Positions 24,909-35,360 of a stretch of DNA of 64,000 bases are shown here, one piece after another (position 1 is the first letter of the stretch; each line of letters opens with the position of its first letter). The notes under the pieces were generated by a model that was not told the DNA's origin, did no database searches, and saw only the letters and a program-made list of their open reading frames with translations. Origin of the DNA: Acheta domesticus (lineage: Eukaryota; Arthropoda; Insecta; Orthoptera; Gryllidae); assembly GCA_031308135.1 (NCBI GenBank), contig JAHLJT010009436.1, positions 137,522,950 through 137,586,949 of the forward strand, in the 5' to 3' direction. A program made the translations under genes and the position numbers.

Positions 24909-25417
24909 TGACCCAGGGTTTAGGGTGGCACGGTTCCTTTGGTTCCTTTTGTGATTCATTTACTCTCGTGAATCATCCGCCACGCTTCATTTCAGAGCTA
25001 GCGAAAAATTATGTTGTCATTGACTAGCTTTGACGGGTCAAAGCATAAATATACACGAAATGACCATGCGTCAAAGCCATATGAAGATATACATTTCAAA
25101 TTTACGAACAATTTCTCCTTCATCACGACACTTTTAAAATATCACTTCACATTGAAAATTACACTTCACAACACTTTTTTAAAAAATAAAACTTGTTTCT
25201 ATGCTGCTTTGCTTGCTGCTTGAACTCAAATATTAGTATAGAAATGGTTTTAGAATTTAAAAAGTCTTGTAATATCACATTTAGTTGTTTCTATAACAAC
25301 AAAATTGTTTACTTTACTCTTGAATGCGATTCAATTACGCGAAGCATTTGTGGTCGTGGGATTTCGTGTTTTTTCATAATTCAAGACATCTTTTAATAGA
25401 TTTTGTGTGTCTACCGT
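24909..25417 (+). mobile_element. X-family TIR element, left-end fragment A
   Basis: It begins GGTTGACCCAGGGTTTAGG followed by a GGTTCCTTTGGTTCC block, the terminus also seen at 28375 and, inverted, at 30205 and 32003. From 25016 to its end it is the first copy of a 402-bp direct repeat whose second copy is at 26818-27219. The sequence departs from the family consensus exactly at 25418. Short frames in it are unlikely to be coding: the same sequence in copy 28375 is frame-shifted. Confidence 0.65.
25016..25417 (+). repeat. 402-bp direct repeat, copy 1
   Basis: It appears identical to 26818-27219: both contain the same two open frames with the same translations. It is an internal slice of the X family, not a known LTR; it lacks TG...CA ends. 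Confidence 0.8.
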
Positions 25418-26817
25418 AAATATAATGGTGAAGCGGTGCGCAGGCGCTCGCCACGTCTCCTCTACGCGTGACGTCATCTTGGAGCCTCGCGCTTGGCGAG
25501 CGCAGGGCAGTATGTCTTCGCCCGTCTGAGTTACGTTAGGGAGGTTCTGCAAAACCTTAAGGCATCCGTATCTTTATTAGTTCGTGCAGCAATGTATAAT
25601 TCGTCTTTACAGCTCTAAATGTAGCATGTATTTCTATTTTTACGAAATAAATGGGACACCTATTTTAGGAACGAGAGGGATCTCAGACAAAGTTATTTTT
25701 CATTAACGTAAGAATTACCCATTTTATTGCTGTTTTATTCAATTTTATTGTCTCATTTATGTTTCGAGCTGAAGCAAAGAAAAAAGAACTGGCATATCCC
25801 GTCCTACCTGTGTTTAATTGCAGTTGGACTGATGTAAGATAACTCTGACCAAAAATTTAGTTCCTTCACCCTCAATTTGCTAGATGCATTAGGGATTGTT
25901 AATAATGTTAAATAATTTCTCAATAAACATTACTATTATTTTGAATTCTTATCATTGTCATTAACTTCTTCAGTTGTTCTTCTAATAGCACTTTCTCTAA
26001 ACAGTTCAGAATATTTTCTTTTCCATATTCTAATTTCATCACGTAACTCGTTTATTGTTTGTGTTAAATCAATTTGAAGATCATCTTCACAAACTGCGTT
26101 TTCTTTAACTGACTCCTCTGGAACACTACCCGTCACATCCATTGTTGCTTCTGATAACAGTACATGTATTAATTTGTGCATATTCCTTGAAACTAGTCGA
26201 ATGGTTTGACTAGGATTTATTTTTTCAAAACCAATAGGCAACTTCTCGGTAGGCACTGCACTGGTCAGGTTTTTAGTTTCGACTTTTCTGTGGTGTATAA
26301 TTTATACCTGACGCAATGGTATTGCAAAGATATCCTAAACTAAGTATAGAACAAATGCGCGCTGAAAATAATTACAATTAACGTCACTATAATAAAATAA
26401 TTTACGGAAACAAAAGACACCTTAATTAATTAACACCGTTCTTTACATTGATTTTATCCTTTAACAAACATTTATCCACGCTTCACATAAATTGGCATCT
26501 TTCAGGAAAGAAAATACTTGTCTGTTCCCTTCGTTTTCATGTTCCAGTTTGTGCAACCAAAAATAGCGCACAACGGCATCGTTTATTTTATTTCAATATC
26601 AATTCACGATATGTTCACCTCTCTGCCACTAAAAACAACAACTAGAAAACTACTAACACAAAGCAAACCGCGATTACAAACATTCGGCGTGTACTCAACG
26701 AGCGCGTACCATACAATCTCACTAGGCGCCAAGCAGGCGAGCATCCATCATGACGTCATGCGCAGAAGGGAACGAAATTTCGTTCGGGATCCGTCTCACC
26801 TTTATTCTTACACCATG
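25418..26817 (-). mobile_element. 1.4-kb insert between direct repeats, possible P-like element
   Basis: The right edge read inward (minus strand) begins CATGGTGTAAGAATAAAGGT, resembling the CATGATGAAATAACATAAGG start of P-element terminal repeats. The left edge has a weaker counterpart (GTAAATATAATGGTGAAGCG). Inside the ends, GTGACGTCATCTTGGAGCC near 25469 and ATGACGTCATGATGGATGC (minus, near 26745) form a second inverted similarity. It contains the 106-codon minus-strand frame at 25936-26256. The boundary is instead defined by the 402-bp direct repeats; no 8-bp duplication was found. Classification is tentative. Confidence 0.35.
25936..26256 (-). CDS. Unrecognised frame with C-terminal coiled coil (possible transposon-derived exon)
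   Basis: About 106 codons, acidic and mixed in composition. Residues 1-35 are hydrophobic and basic (with an NMHKLIHVLL segment); an acidic linker follows, then a likely coiled coil (INELRDEIRIWKRKYSELF) and a polar C-terminus. The plus-strand complement is not open over this span, which favours real coding history. The first codon is GTG, so this is better read as an exon entered by splicing: a CAG lies just upstream on the minus strand. THAP-type P-element transposases have a coiled coil after the DNA-binding domain, which fits the P-like ends, but no THAP motif is present here. Family not established. Confidence 0.35.
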   Translation of the reverse strand: MPTEKLPIGFEKINPSQTIRLVSRNMHKLIHVLLSEATMDVTGSVPEESVKENAVCEDDLQIDLTQTINELRDEIRIWKRKYSELFRESAIRRTTEEVNDNDKNSK

Positions 26818-27277
26818 GTCATTGACTAGCTTTGACGGGTCAAAGCATAAATATACACGAAATGACCATGCGTCAAAGCCATATGAAGATATACATTTCA
26901 AATTTACGAACAATTTCTCCTTCATCACGACACTTTTAAAATATCACTTCACATTGAAAATTACACTTCACAACACTTTTTTAAAAAATAAAACTTGTTT
27001 CTATGCTGCTTTGCTTGCTGCTTGAACTCAAATATTAGTATAGAAATGGTTTTAGAATTTAAAAAGTCTTGTAATATCACATTTAGTTGTTTCTATAACA
27101 ACAAAATTGTTTACTTTACTCTTGAATGCGATTCAATTACGCGAAGCATTTGTGGTCGTGGGATTTCGTGTTTTTTCATAATTCAAGACATCTTTTAATA
27201 GATTTTGTGTGTCTACCGTGATGGAAGGTGTAAATGCAGGATTTATTTAATGATTTCTTTAACCTATTGTGTAGTAC
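26818..27277 (+). mobile_element. X-family fragment B, including second copy of 402-bp repeat
   Basis: 26818-27219 duplicates 25016-25417. From 27220 it continues with family sequence (GATGGAAGGTGTAAATGCAG) as in the copy at 28883. Thus fragment A keeps the natural left flank and fragment B the natural right flank of one ancestral X copy. Confidence 0.65.
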
Positions 27278-27282
27278 TAGCG

Positions 27283-27625
27283 TACCCGTGCGAGAACTCT
27301 CGCATGTTAAAACCCACCCTTTCCCGATCCATTTCTGTATCCTTTGAATTAAGAAGGAAAGTTGTTAATGAAACATGTTTTGTATAAATGTAACTTCTAA
27401 TGTACTTGCAGAATATCAAACAAAAAGAACAATACAATTGATGTTGGAAACAAATTTTCAATAAAAGTTTATTCAGCATTATAGAGAGATGTTCTCGGAA
27501 CAAGTCATACTTCTTTAAAAACAATTTTGAACAAATTATTCACTCCTCCTTGAGAGTTAACTTTTCGCTTTCCTTGATCGTTACAAAAATAATAGAAAAG
27601 GTTTTTACTCTTCAGAAAGCAAAGC
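27283..27625 (+). repeat. Y-family dispersed repeat, copy 1
   Basis: The copy starts at GTACCCGTGCGAGAACTCTC and matches 28132-28374 and then 30206-30330. No coding frame is recognised. It is useful as the uninterrupted reference for the X insertion in copy 2. Confidence 0.6.
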
Positions 27626-28131
27626 AAAGTAAAGTAGTGCGTAAATACCGATGGAGCAAGTACAACCCTACTCTTTGCAATATTACTTGAATTTCCTTGA
27701 TTTGTTATGAGGAACAGAGGGGGTTTTGGAGAGTTCAGGGTGTCAGCTTGCTGGGGTGCGAAAATTGAATGGGAATGTTACTCAAAAGATGTTTGCATAT
27801 TGAATATCCTAACGAACCCACACCTTGAGTTTAATATCAAACGGTGCATTATTTACAATATGAGTTTGCAGCTGGGCGTTGATGTACATACTTCCAGACA
27901 CCACCAACATTTAAATCGTGCCTTTGGACTGCGAATTTTGGCAGTTGTCGAGTGACCTCCTATTCTTTCTATAATTTTAAATTTACTTCCTTTTTATAAT
28001 TAATTCACGTAGTATTGTAGGCCAGCGCGATTTGATTTTTGTTTTTCAATTATTTCAAGCTATTTTACTTTAGCTAATTTAAAACGTTTGTTCTTTGTGT
28101 TGTGCCATACACAAGTTTTCCCCCACTACCT
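27626..28131. other. Sequence between Y copies with an unrecognised frame
   Basis: An 82-codon plus frame (27707-27955) has a plausible composition but no recognised motif. It might be part of the Y element or of an unrelated decayed sequence. Confidence 0.3.
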
Positions 28132-28374
28132 CCGCGTACCCGTGCGAGAACTCTCACATGTTAGACCCTACGTTAGATCCATATCCTAATATTTCCATTT
28201 TAAGAGGGGAAGTAGTAAACGAAACGTGTTTATTTGTTTAAAAATATATAAAGGTAACTTGCAATGTACTAACACAATATCAAATACAATAAAAAACAAT
28301 GCAATTGATGTTTAAAATAAATTTTCAATAAATATTTATTCAGTACCATGGAGAGTTTTCTTGGAACAATTCAC

Positions 28375-29811
28375 GGTTGAACCAGGGTTTAGGGTGGCGC
28401 GGTTCCTTTGGTTCCTTTTGTGAATCACTTACTCTCGTGAATCGCCCGCCACGGTTCACTTACGGTTCACTTCAGAGGTGGCGATAAATTAAAGTGAATT
28501 ATCTTCGGGTTGATTAGCTTTGATGGGTCAAAGCATAAATATACAAGAAAAGACCAATTTCATATTTTACGAAAAATTTCTTCTTCATCGCGACACTTTT
28601 AAAACAACTTCACTTCACATTGAAAATTACACTTCACTACACTTGTTTTTGTTGAATTAAACTTGTTTCTAAGCTGATTTCATTGCTGTTTGAACTCAAT
28701 TATTAGTATAGAAATGTTTTTAGATTTTAAAAAGCCTTCTAGCAATGTCACTTTCAGTTGTTCCCATAACAACAAATTTATTTACTGGCACTATTTAATG
28801 CGATTAGTGCGATTAGAAAAGTGGTATTTCGTGTTTTTTCGTATTTCAAGACATCTTTTAATAGATTTTGTGTGTCTACCGTGATGGAAGATGTAAATGC
28901 AGGATTTATTTATGATTAACATATTATGTAGTATTTGCTTTAAAAAGTAGACGAGTTTGTTTTTAGTATTAAAATGGAGGATTTGAGAGGTGCAAGTCTC
29001 TCAATAAAAAACGTGTAAGTAGTATGTGTTTGTGAAATAGAATTGATTTTAAATATTTGTATTTATTTTATTAGCTTAACAAGTTATTTTTTATTACTAA
29101 TTTTTTCAGTTCGTAAAAAGTAGGGTTTTTTTTTTCAGAAACAAGCTTGACGTTTTTTTTCGTGTTATGAGGGTGTAATTCGTGCCGAGATACTACACTA
29201 ATTTTCAGTATTACTATGGTAGTGGTAATACTATTAAAATTGTATAATTTCAACGACTGTGTGAGTGGATTTTTTCTTTTAAAATTCCGTTTTCTTTAAC
29301 ATATTAAGTAGAATTGGTTTAAAAAACAAACGAGTTGGTTTATTCGTATTAAAATGGGGGGTTTGGGGGGCGATAGCCCCCCAATAACAAAAGTTTAAGT
29401 AGTATGAGTTTGTGAAATAGAATTTATTTTAAATGTGAATTTATTTTTACAGCAATTGTGATGTTAAAAAATCTTTTTCAACGTTAATTTTTTTTGTTTA
29501 AATTTATGAGTTCCTGTTTATATTAATTTTTTTTCATCGTTTAATTGCATTCAAAAGTGAGTTATTAGTATTTACTTCCTATTGGTTTTGATAAATTTTA
29601 GTTTGTATTCTTTTAAAAGTATGTTTTTCTGTTATAGAAATTACGCTGTTTCAACAAATTTTTCTTCGCTTTTATTCAATTTCCTTCGTTATTTATCTAT
29701 CATTCTATTTAATAGTGAGTTATTAATATTATTTGATATTGGTTTTATTTTATATTGTATTATTTTTAAAAATACTTTTTTTTGTTTCAGGTTCTTAAAA
29801 TTCTGCGTTTA

Positions 29812-29848
<37 letters not shown>

Positions 29849-30205
29849 GTTGTTGTTTTTATATTTTTGTTTCATAACTTAAAATAAATGTATAAAAATT
29901 CCAACAAATACGTGAGTTATACTTTTCCCATTTATATTCTGTGGCTTATAGAGCAATGTAATAAGTAGCATTTGCATAACTAAATAGACGAGTGGCATAA
30001 GTAACACAAAATGAGTGGCTTAAGTAGTAAAGAATGTTCAAGTAGCGCGCGCTTCTTAAATAGAATGTGTTTTCCAAGACATTTATTACGTTACCATGTT
30101 CAACGCGAATAGTAAACAAGAATTCGGTTCACTGAGTCGATTCCTCCGTAGTGAACCGGATCAGTGAACCAAAGGAACCGCGCCACCCTAAACCCTGGTC
30201 TTACC
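28375..30205 (+). mobile_element. X-family TIR DNA transposon (non-autonomous), 8-bp target duplication
   Basis: The 1831-bp element has CAATTCAC on both flanks (28367-28374 and 30206-30213). Its ends are inverted repeats: GGTTGAACCAGGGTTTAGGG at the left, GGTAAGACCAGGGTTTAGGG read inward from the right, both continuing GTGGCGCGGTTCCTTTGG. An 8-bp duplication suits hAT or P superfamilies, but no transposase is present. The interior is AT-rich, with two iterations of a unit of about 370 bp (starting near 28917 and 29298, each with TTTAAAAA..AGACGAG-type and AAAATGG.GG.TTTG blocks) and a (TTA)n tract at 29811-29848. Confidence 0.75.
29811..29848 (+). repeat. (TTA)n microsatellite
   Basis: About 12 TTA/ATT units inside the X element; a short (GTT)n tract follows. 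Confidence 0.9.
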
Positions 30206-30330
30206 CAATTCACAGCACTTCCTTAAATACAACATTTGTAGTAATTATTCAATATTCTTTGACAGCTAGCTTTTAGCTTCTTGTGAGTCACAAAACTATT
30301 AGAAAAGCTTTTTACTTTTGAGAAAGCTAC

Positions 30331-31026
30331 GAGTCTGAACCCGCTGACTTGAAAATTTCATCGAATGATAACGAAAATACTGGTACAGGTAAAACACAGT
30401 CTTCACTCTTCTCTGTGCACCCACATCGCTCCTAAATTAGGTACACAGCACTTACAGACACCGGTAAAACGTGAATTGATTGTTTTCACTACACGCAAAG
30501 AAACAATCTTCATAGGTATCAAGCAACTATAATAGTACTTCTAGTTGTTGCTGGAGAGCAAATCTTGAATTAATGATTATGCAAATAAACCTCGTCAGAC
30601 TGAACAAACTACGGTGTTAACAGAAAGCGTAAATAAAGATTGTCAAATCTATGCCTTCTAAGCGTGTCGCTACAAAAATTGCTACCAGCAGGAAGGGCTG
30701 AAATATTAAGGTGGCCTTGATAGAATTGAAGCGTGGAACCGAAAAGTTAATTGAATTGATCGGGGAATGTCTCATCTTGTAGATTATGGTGTGAAAAACG
30801 TTTCTTTGAGGCCTTTGGCCTCAAAATTTTACTTTTTAAGACTCTAAAACGCTTTGTTTATGAGTTATTTGCCGATATAAATTGACATGTGATGCGGATT
30901 GCATTTTACATGAATATTTCGATGCGTTTTTTAAAAGAAATCATCCATATTTTTAAAGTCACAGTGGAATTCGTCAAGTCTACGTGAAATTCTCTTTTTT
31001 ATAGCCCTCATTTATAAAGATTGGTT
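30331..31026. other. Anonymous sequence
   Basis: No recognised feature. Confidence 0.4.
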
Positions 31027-31601
31027 GCGTGTGAGAGCCGGAACGCAAAGGTATACTACTGAAATAATACAGGAGACGATTTGCTTTAAAAATAGACGAG
31101 TTGTTTTTTAGTGTTAAAATGGAGGATTTGAGAGGTGATAGTCTCCCAATAATAAACGTGTAAGTAGCGTGTGTTTGTGAAATAGAATTGATTTTAAATA
31201 TTTAATTTATTAACATTATGAACTTTACAAGTTATTTTTTTATTTCATATTAATTTTTTAAGCTTCAGTTCGTAAAAAGTACGTATTTTTTCAGAAACAA
31301 GCAGATTTGGTGCTACTCATTGACGTTTTTCTTGTTATAACGGTGTAATTCGTGCCGAGACACTACACTAATTTTCAGTATGACTATGGTAGTGATACTA
31401 TTAAAATTGTATAATTTCAACGAATATGTGAGTGGATTTTTTTCTTTTAAAATATTACTTTCTTTAACATATTAAGTAGAATTGGTTTAAAAAACAGACA
31501 AGTTGATTTATTAGTATTAAAATGGGGGGTTTGGGGGGTGATAATTCAGTGGTTAGGCAGAAGAGCAGGCCCTATGGTCTGAGCCTCGCCATTAATAAAG
31601 A

Positions 31602-31638
<37 letters not shown>

Positions 31639-32209
31639 AACAAAAGGATAAAAGTAGCTTGTGATTGTAAAATAGAATATATTTTAAATATTTCTATTTA
31701 TGGTGTTAACATAACGAAGTTTACTGTCTCGACACTTTTTTAAGAGTTAAAATGGGGGTTTGAAGTGATATTTTAAGAGTGTCGTGATGAAGAAATTGTT
31801 CGTAAATTTGAAATGTGGCTTTGACGCATGGTCATTTCGCGTATATTTATGCTTTGACCCGTCAAAACTAGTCAATGCCAACATAATTTTTCGCCAGCTC
31901 TGAAGTGAACCGTAAGTGAACCGTGGCGGGTGATTCACGATAGTAAATGAATCACAAAAGGAACCAAAGTAACCGTGCCATCCTAAACCCTGGGTCAACC
32001 AGTACATTTTTTGTTCCAGATATTACAAGACGTTCTCCATTTGTTATTGTTATTTGTTCACATGTTTGTTAAAATTGAATCGTTATGTCTTTTACAATGT
32101 TTCATTTAAAAAATTAAAATAAATTTATAATAATTCCAAAGAATACGTGAGTTATACGTGTGAGGGTCGCAATGAGAAGGTATACTACTGAAATAATACA
32201 GGAGACGAT
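31027..32209 (+). repeat. Second X-family cluster flanked by a 32-bp direct repeat
   Basis: 31083-31746 repeats the internal X units (as at 28935 and 29311). 31747-32003 is an inverted left X end, ending AACCCTGGGTCAACC. 32080-32155 again resembles internal X sequence near 29880. The whole is flanked by an exact 32-bp direct repeat (31049-31080 and 32178-32209, AGGTATACTACTG at the start). The structure suggests nested insertions or rearrangement; no transposase is present. Confidence 0.55.
31540..31637 (+). mobile_element. Retroposon-like 3' tail ending in (ATT)n
   Basis: A short CG-richer segment (CAGGCCCTATGGTCTGAGCC) leads directly into an (ATT)n tract at 31603-31637. This arrangement is typical of the 3' end of a SINE or LINE whose reverse transcription starts at a microsatellite tail. 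The family was not identified. Confidence 0.35.
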
Positions 32210-33405
32210 GTTGGATGAAGCATGATATCTTTCCTGTCAACCTTTCCTAAAGGTATTGTTTATCCACATCCTCGATCTCTCCGCCGTCGCAACTTCGCAG
32301 GTTATCTGCGCCGCGACAAACTGAGAAAAGTTGAGTGTTTATCGTCCGTTAGGCTGAAAGTGTCAGTCGGTGTGTATGCGGCGGACAGATGTGACATGTA
32401 AAAGTTATACGCTTAACAAGAGTTTCCAGTAATGATCTGTAAGTTTCACAACTCTGGTGGTAATCAACTCCATACTATTTATCAACACCGACTTACTGAA
32501 GGGTATGTAACAACCGGGCAACTTCTTGACCGATGGATTGAAGAAATACGGGTGGGGGTGGGCGTATTAGTTACAGAGTCGGCCACTAGAGTTTTAAGTA
32601 ATACCAACCTCTGGAAAATCAAAATCAATGAGAATTATTCATTATCAAGAATAAAGGAATATTCAATTTCAGGAAATAATTCAGTTCTAAGATTTGTGCT
32701 CTATGTATTCATAACTTTTTCATTATAGCTTAATTGATTTTTGCTCTCAGCACATCTTTAATAGAAATGTTCTATCTCGGATGTGTGTTTAAATTTGCCC
32801 TTCATATTTTGAAATGCGTGACTGGTTAATTTCTTGACTTGGGCAGCGTACTAATATTTGTTTGCGTGAAGTGACAATTTTATTTTATTACAATAATTTC
32901 TTTTTATCAATTGTGACAGTCTAAAAAGTAACAAGGTAAACATTTTTTAAAGACCTAAAATACTATACATCAGCATTTTATTAGATCTGTGTCAAGTTGG
33001 TGGAAATAGTGTACAAAAAATATAATTACATAGAATATGAAAAATTAATTTCCTTGAATGTTACCTTTACCGGGTGTTTCTAGGGGTTGTGAAGGGTCTT
33101 TGGCTCTTCTTGTCTTTATTCTACGTATCATGGAAATACAAGCTCCAGTATACGATGAAGCCCGATCTAAAGCGTTACTCAAAGGTTACAACAAAACCTT
33201 GTTCCCCCTTTTCCATTTCACAAGCATTCGTAACTTTTTCGATAATTTTGCATTCGCCGCTAGTATACGCGTCCTCGTAACTTTCTCATGAGTTTGAGGT
33301 GCTTCCCTTGGACATTGACAAGCCTCAGTCATTTCTTTAGATATTATTGATAATAACCCAGAAGAGTAGTTCTCGACTTTGAAAGCAACCACCTTTGACT
33401 ATGGC
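32210..33405. other. Anonymous sequence
   Basis: Open frames at 32432-32728 and 33058-33291 show no motif. A short CG-richer patch lies near 32280-32400. No gene is recognised. Confidence 0.35.
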
Positions 33406-33609
33406 CCAATTAAAATAAGTTGGTGATTGACAGTTGAGAATGGAAAGGAGCCACGTTTACAGATAGCATACCACTGAGCACATGTTCCTAGGACACGAAA
33501 GTAAACACTTGAAATAAATACTTATTTAAGTAACCAAATCATACTCTCATATTGTATGAAGCTACAGCTACAGAAGCACAACTGTCAATCACCAACTTAT
33601 TTTAATTGG
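33406..33609. repeat. Perfect 31-bp inverted repeat with 142-nt loop (MITE-like)
   Basis: 33406-33436 and 33579-33609 are exact reverse complements (beginning CCAATTAAAATAAGTTGG). Pairing continues outward with two or three mismatches for about 9 more bases. It could be a small TIR element or a foldback hairpin. No target duplication was found. Confidence 0.6.
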
Positions 33610-34266
33610 ACCGTAGCTTCTGCTTCGTGCCATCCCAGTTTTTATGTTTGGAATGTTGCCATCAGTTCTCGCTGCGAACTTTTGCCTTCAACATTTATTG
33701 CTCAAGGGAGGGGGGGGGGAAAGCAAGGTCATCGGTGAAGAAAAGTTGCGCGGATATTACACTTCTTCATTCATGCAATTCAGATATTTGTAATTACAAC
33801 ATTCTACGTCGTAGGAATAATATTCATTAGTTGTCAGCATTAATAGCTCATTACAAGAAATCCACATATTATACATCCAAGTTACTAGACAACATTAAAG
33901 ATGCAAGATGACATTAAACAATTAAAATCGATACCCAAGTTTAAGAGCCATTTTTTCTGCAGCCTAACTGTTTCTATTCAATTAGAGAAATACTTGCCGT
34001 CGAAATATTAGTATTTATTTTAGCAATTCTGTAATTACTTAATAATTATACTGTACAAGTTTTAAAAAGACAAAATATGTCCGTGACAAGTAAAGCATCT
34101 TGACTCGTTTTCTCGCAATGTCACTCATTTTCGCCCCTTTTGATGTGTGCCGAGACGAAACGAAGACATTTTCTACAAGCAGTATCTACATACCCATTGA
34201 AATTGTCACTTGGTATTTCTTTTACAAAACAAGACAATACGTAACTTCATCCACAAGATGTTTGAC
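33610..34266. other. Anonymous sequence left of the Transib element
   Basis: Contains a short G run near 33709. No gene is recognised. Confidence 0.4.
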
Positions 34267-34271
34267 CGCCT

Positions 34272-34309
34272 CACAATGGGCTGAAATGGCCCGAAATGCG
34301 CGCATTGGG
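34272..34309 (+). repeat. Transib left terminal inverted repeat
   Basis: It starts with heptamer CACAATG, followed by two iterations of a GGGCTGAAAY-like motif and a CGCGCATTGGG end. Confidence 0.85.
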
Positions 34310-35310
34310 AGAAAAAACAAAATTTGCAGAAACGTTATTTAAATGGGAAAATAGGTCTCACTTTAAAAGGCTGTAACTTTTTTTCTCCTCCGTCCTCCTC
34401 AATAGGATTTTTAGGAAAAGAAGTCTATTTATATAACTAAATGTTACGATTAAATGCAGCTGCGTCCACCTGCGTCCGTGAAAATGACAGCGTTTTGTAA
34501 AAAGTTGAACATACCAGAAAAGCCACGCGCCATGCTCGGAACCTGCGCATGCGCGTGAGCACGCGCGCGTCTTGCTATCAGTGGCTATCATGCCAAATTG
34601 GAGCTCAAACATTTGAATTTTGTCACCTACATTATTTCATTCAGAAGATATTGATTGTAACAAGATAGTGAGGGAAGTAACATATCTAAAAATTACGAGG
34701 AAAAAATACATAAGAGCGTGAAAAGAGATGCACATATTAATTGTAATATCGTCAACATTAGGTTTATTTCTTCGCTAGAGTTGGTAACAAGAGTTACATC
34801 CTTTACTTCGCTCTGCAAGTTGCTTTTTAGAGTGTGATTGTCATACATGCTACTATTTTGTACATAATTCTTGTGACACGTTTTTCAATTATTTGTTTCA
34901 TTGTTTCAACTGCAATAATTGAAGGAAAAAGTGTATAGTTTATTTTCGAGCTAGTAGGACAAAATTATATCAAGCTATTTAGTGTTTAATTGCGTTTTCA
35001 CTAGTGTAAGATAATATATCACAACTACTTTTAGCAGATTGTGTATTTTCGATCTCATTGTATTATGTTATACATTGCAGTTGCAGTTATATGATTTTGT
35101 AACTTAATTGTGTATGTCTTACACAACGTAACCTATGAAAAGCAAGCAATCTAATGTTTTTCTGGAAATAACATTTGGCAAGTTGCTGTAAGCAAATGCA
35201 AATTTATTTATTTTTATTTATTTATTTACGTCAAAAAACAGTTAAAAAAGATTTGAAAATTGTTGTCCAACTCGGACTTTCTGTTTTCTATCTCGAAGAA
35301 GCTCATCAAT

Positions 35311-35360
35311 CCACGCGAAAAAGTGAATGAATGAATCCACGCGAAAAAGTGAATGAAAAC
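35311..35360 (+). repeat. Short tandem duplication
   Basis: A unit of about 25 bp containing CCACGCGAAAAAGTGAATG is present twice in tandem. No further role is apparent. Confidence 0.6.

Larger units (their letters stand above)
28132..30330 (+). repeat. Y-family repeat copy 2, split by an X element
   Basis: The left part (28132-28374) and right part (30206-30330) together follow Y copy 1 in order; the interruption is the X element at 28375-30205. Confidence 0.6.

Noticed and set aside
25016..25417. LTR of a short retrotransposon
   Set aside because: No TG...CA ends, primer-binding site or polypurine tract, and the sequence is an internal part of the X DNA element seen elsewhere without duplication.
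29582..29887. 101-codon frame with Ile and Val runs
   Set aside because: Generated by (TTA)n and (GTT)n microsatellite sequence and poly-T.
24913..32003. One giant X element with ends at 24909 and 32003
   Set aside because: The flanking bases (GAAAATCA and AGTACATT) do not match, and separate X copies with their own ends lie between.
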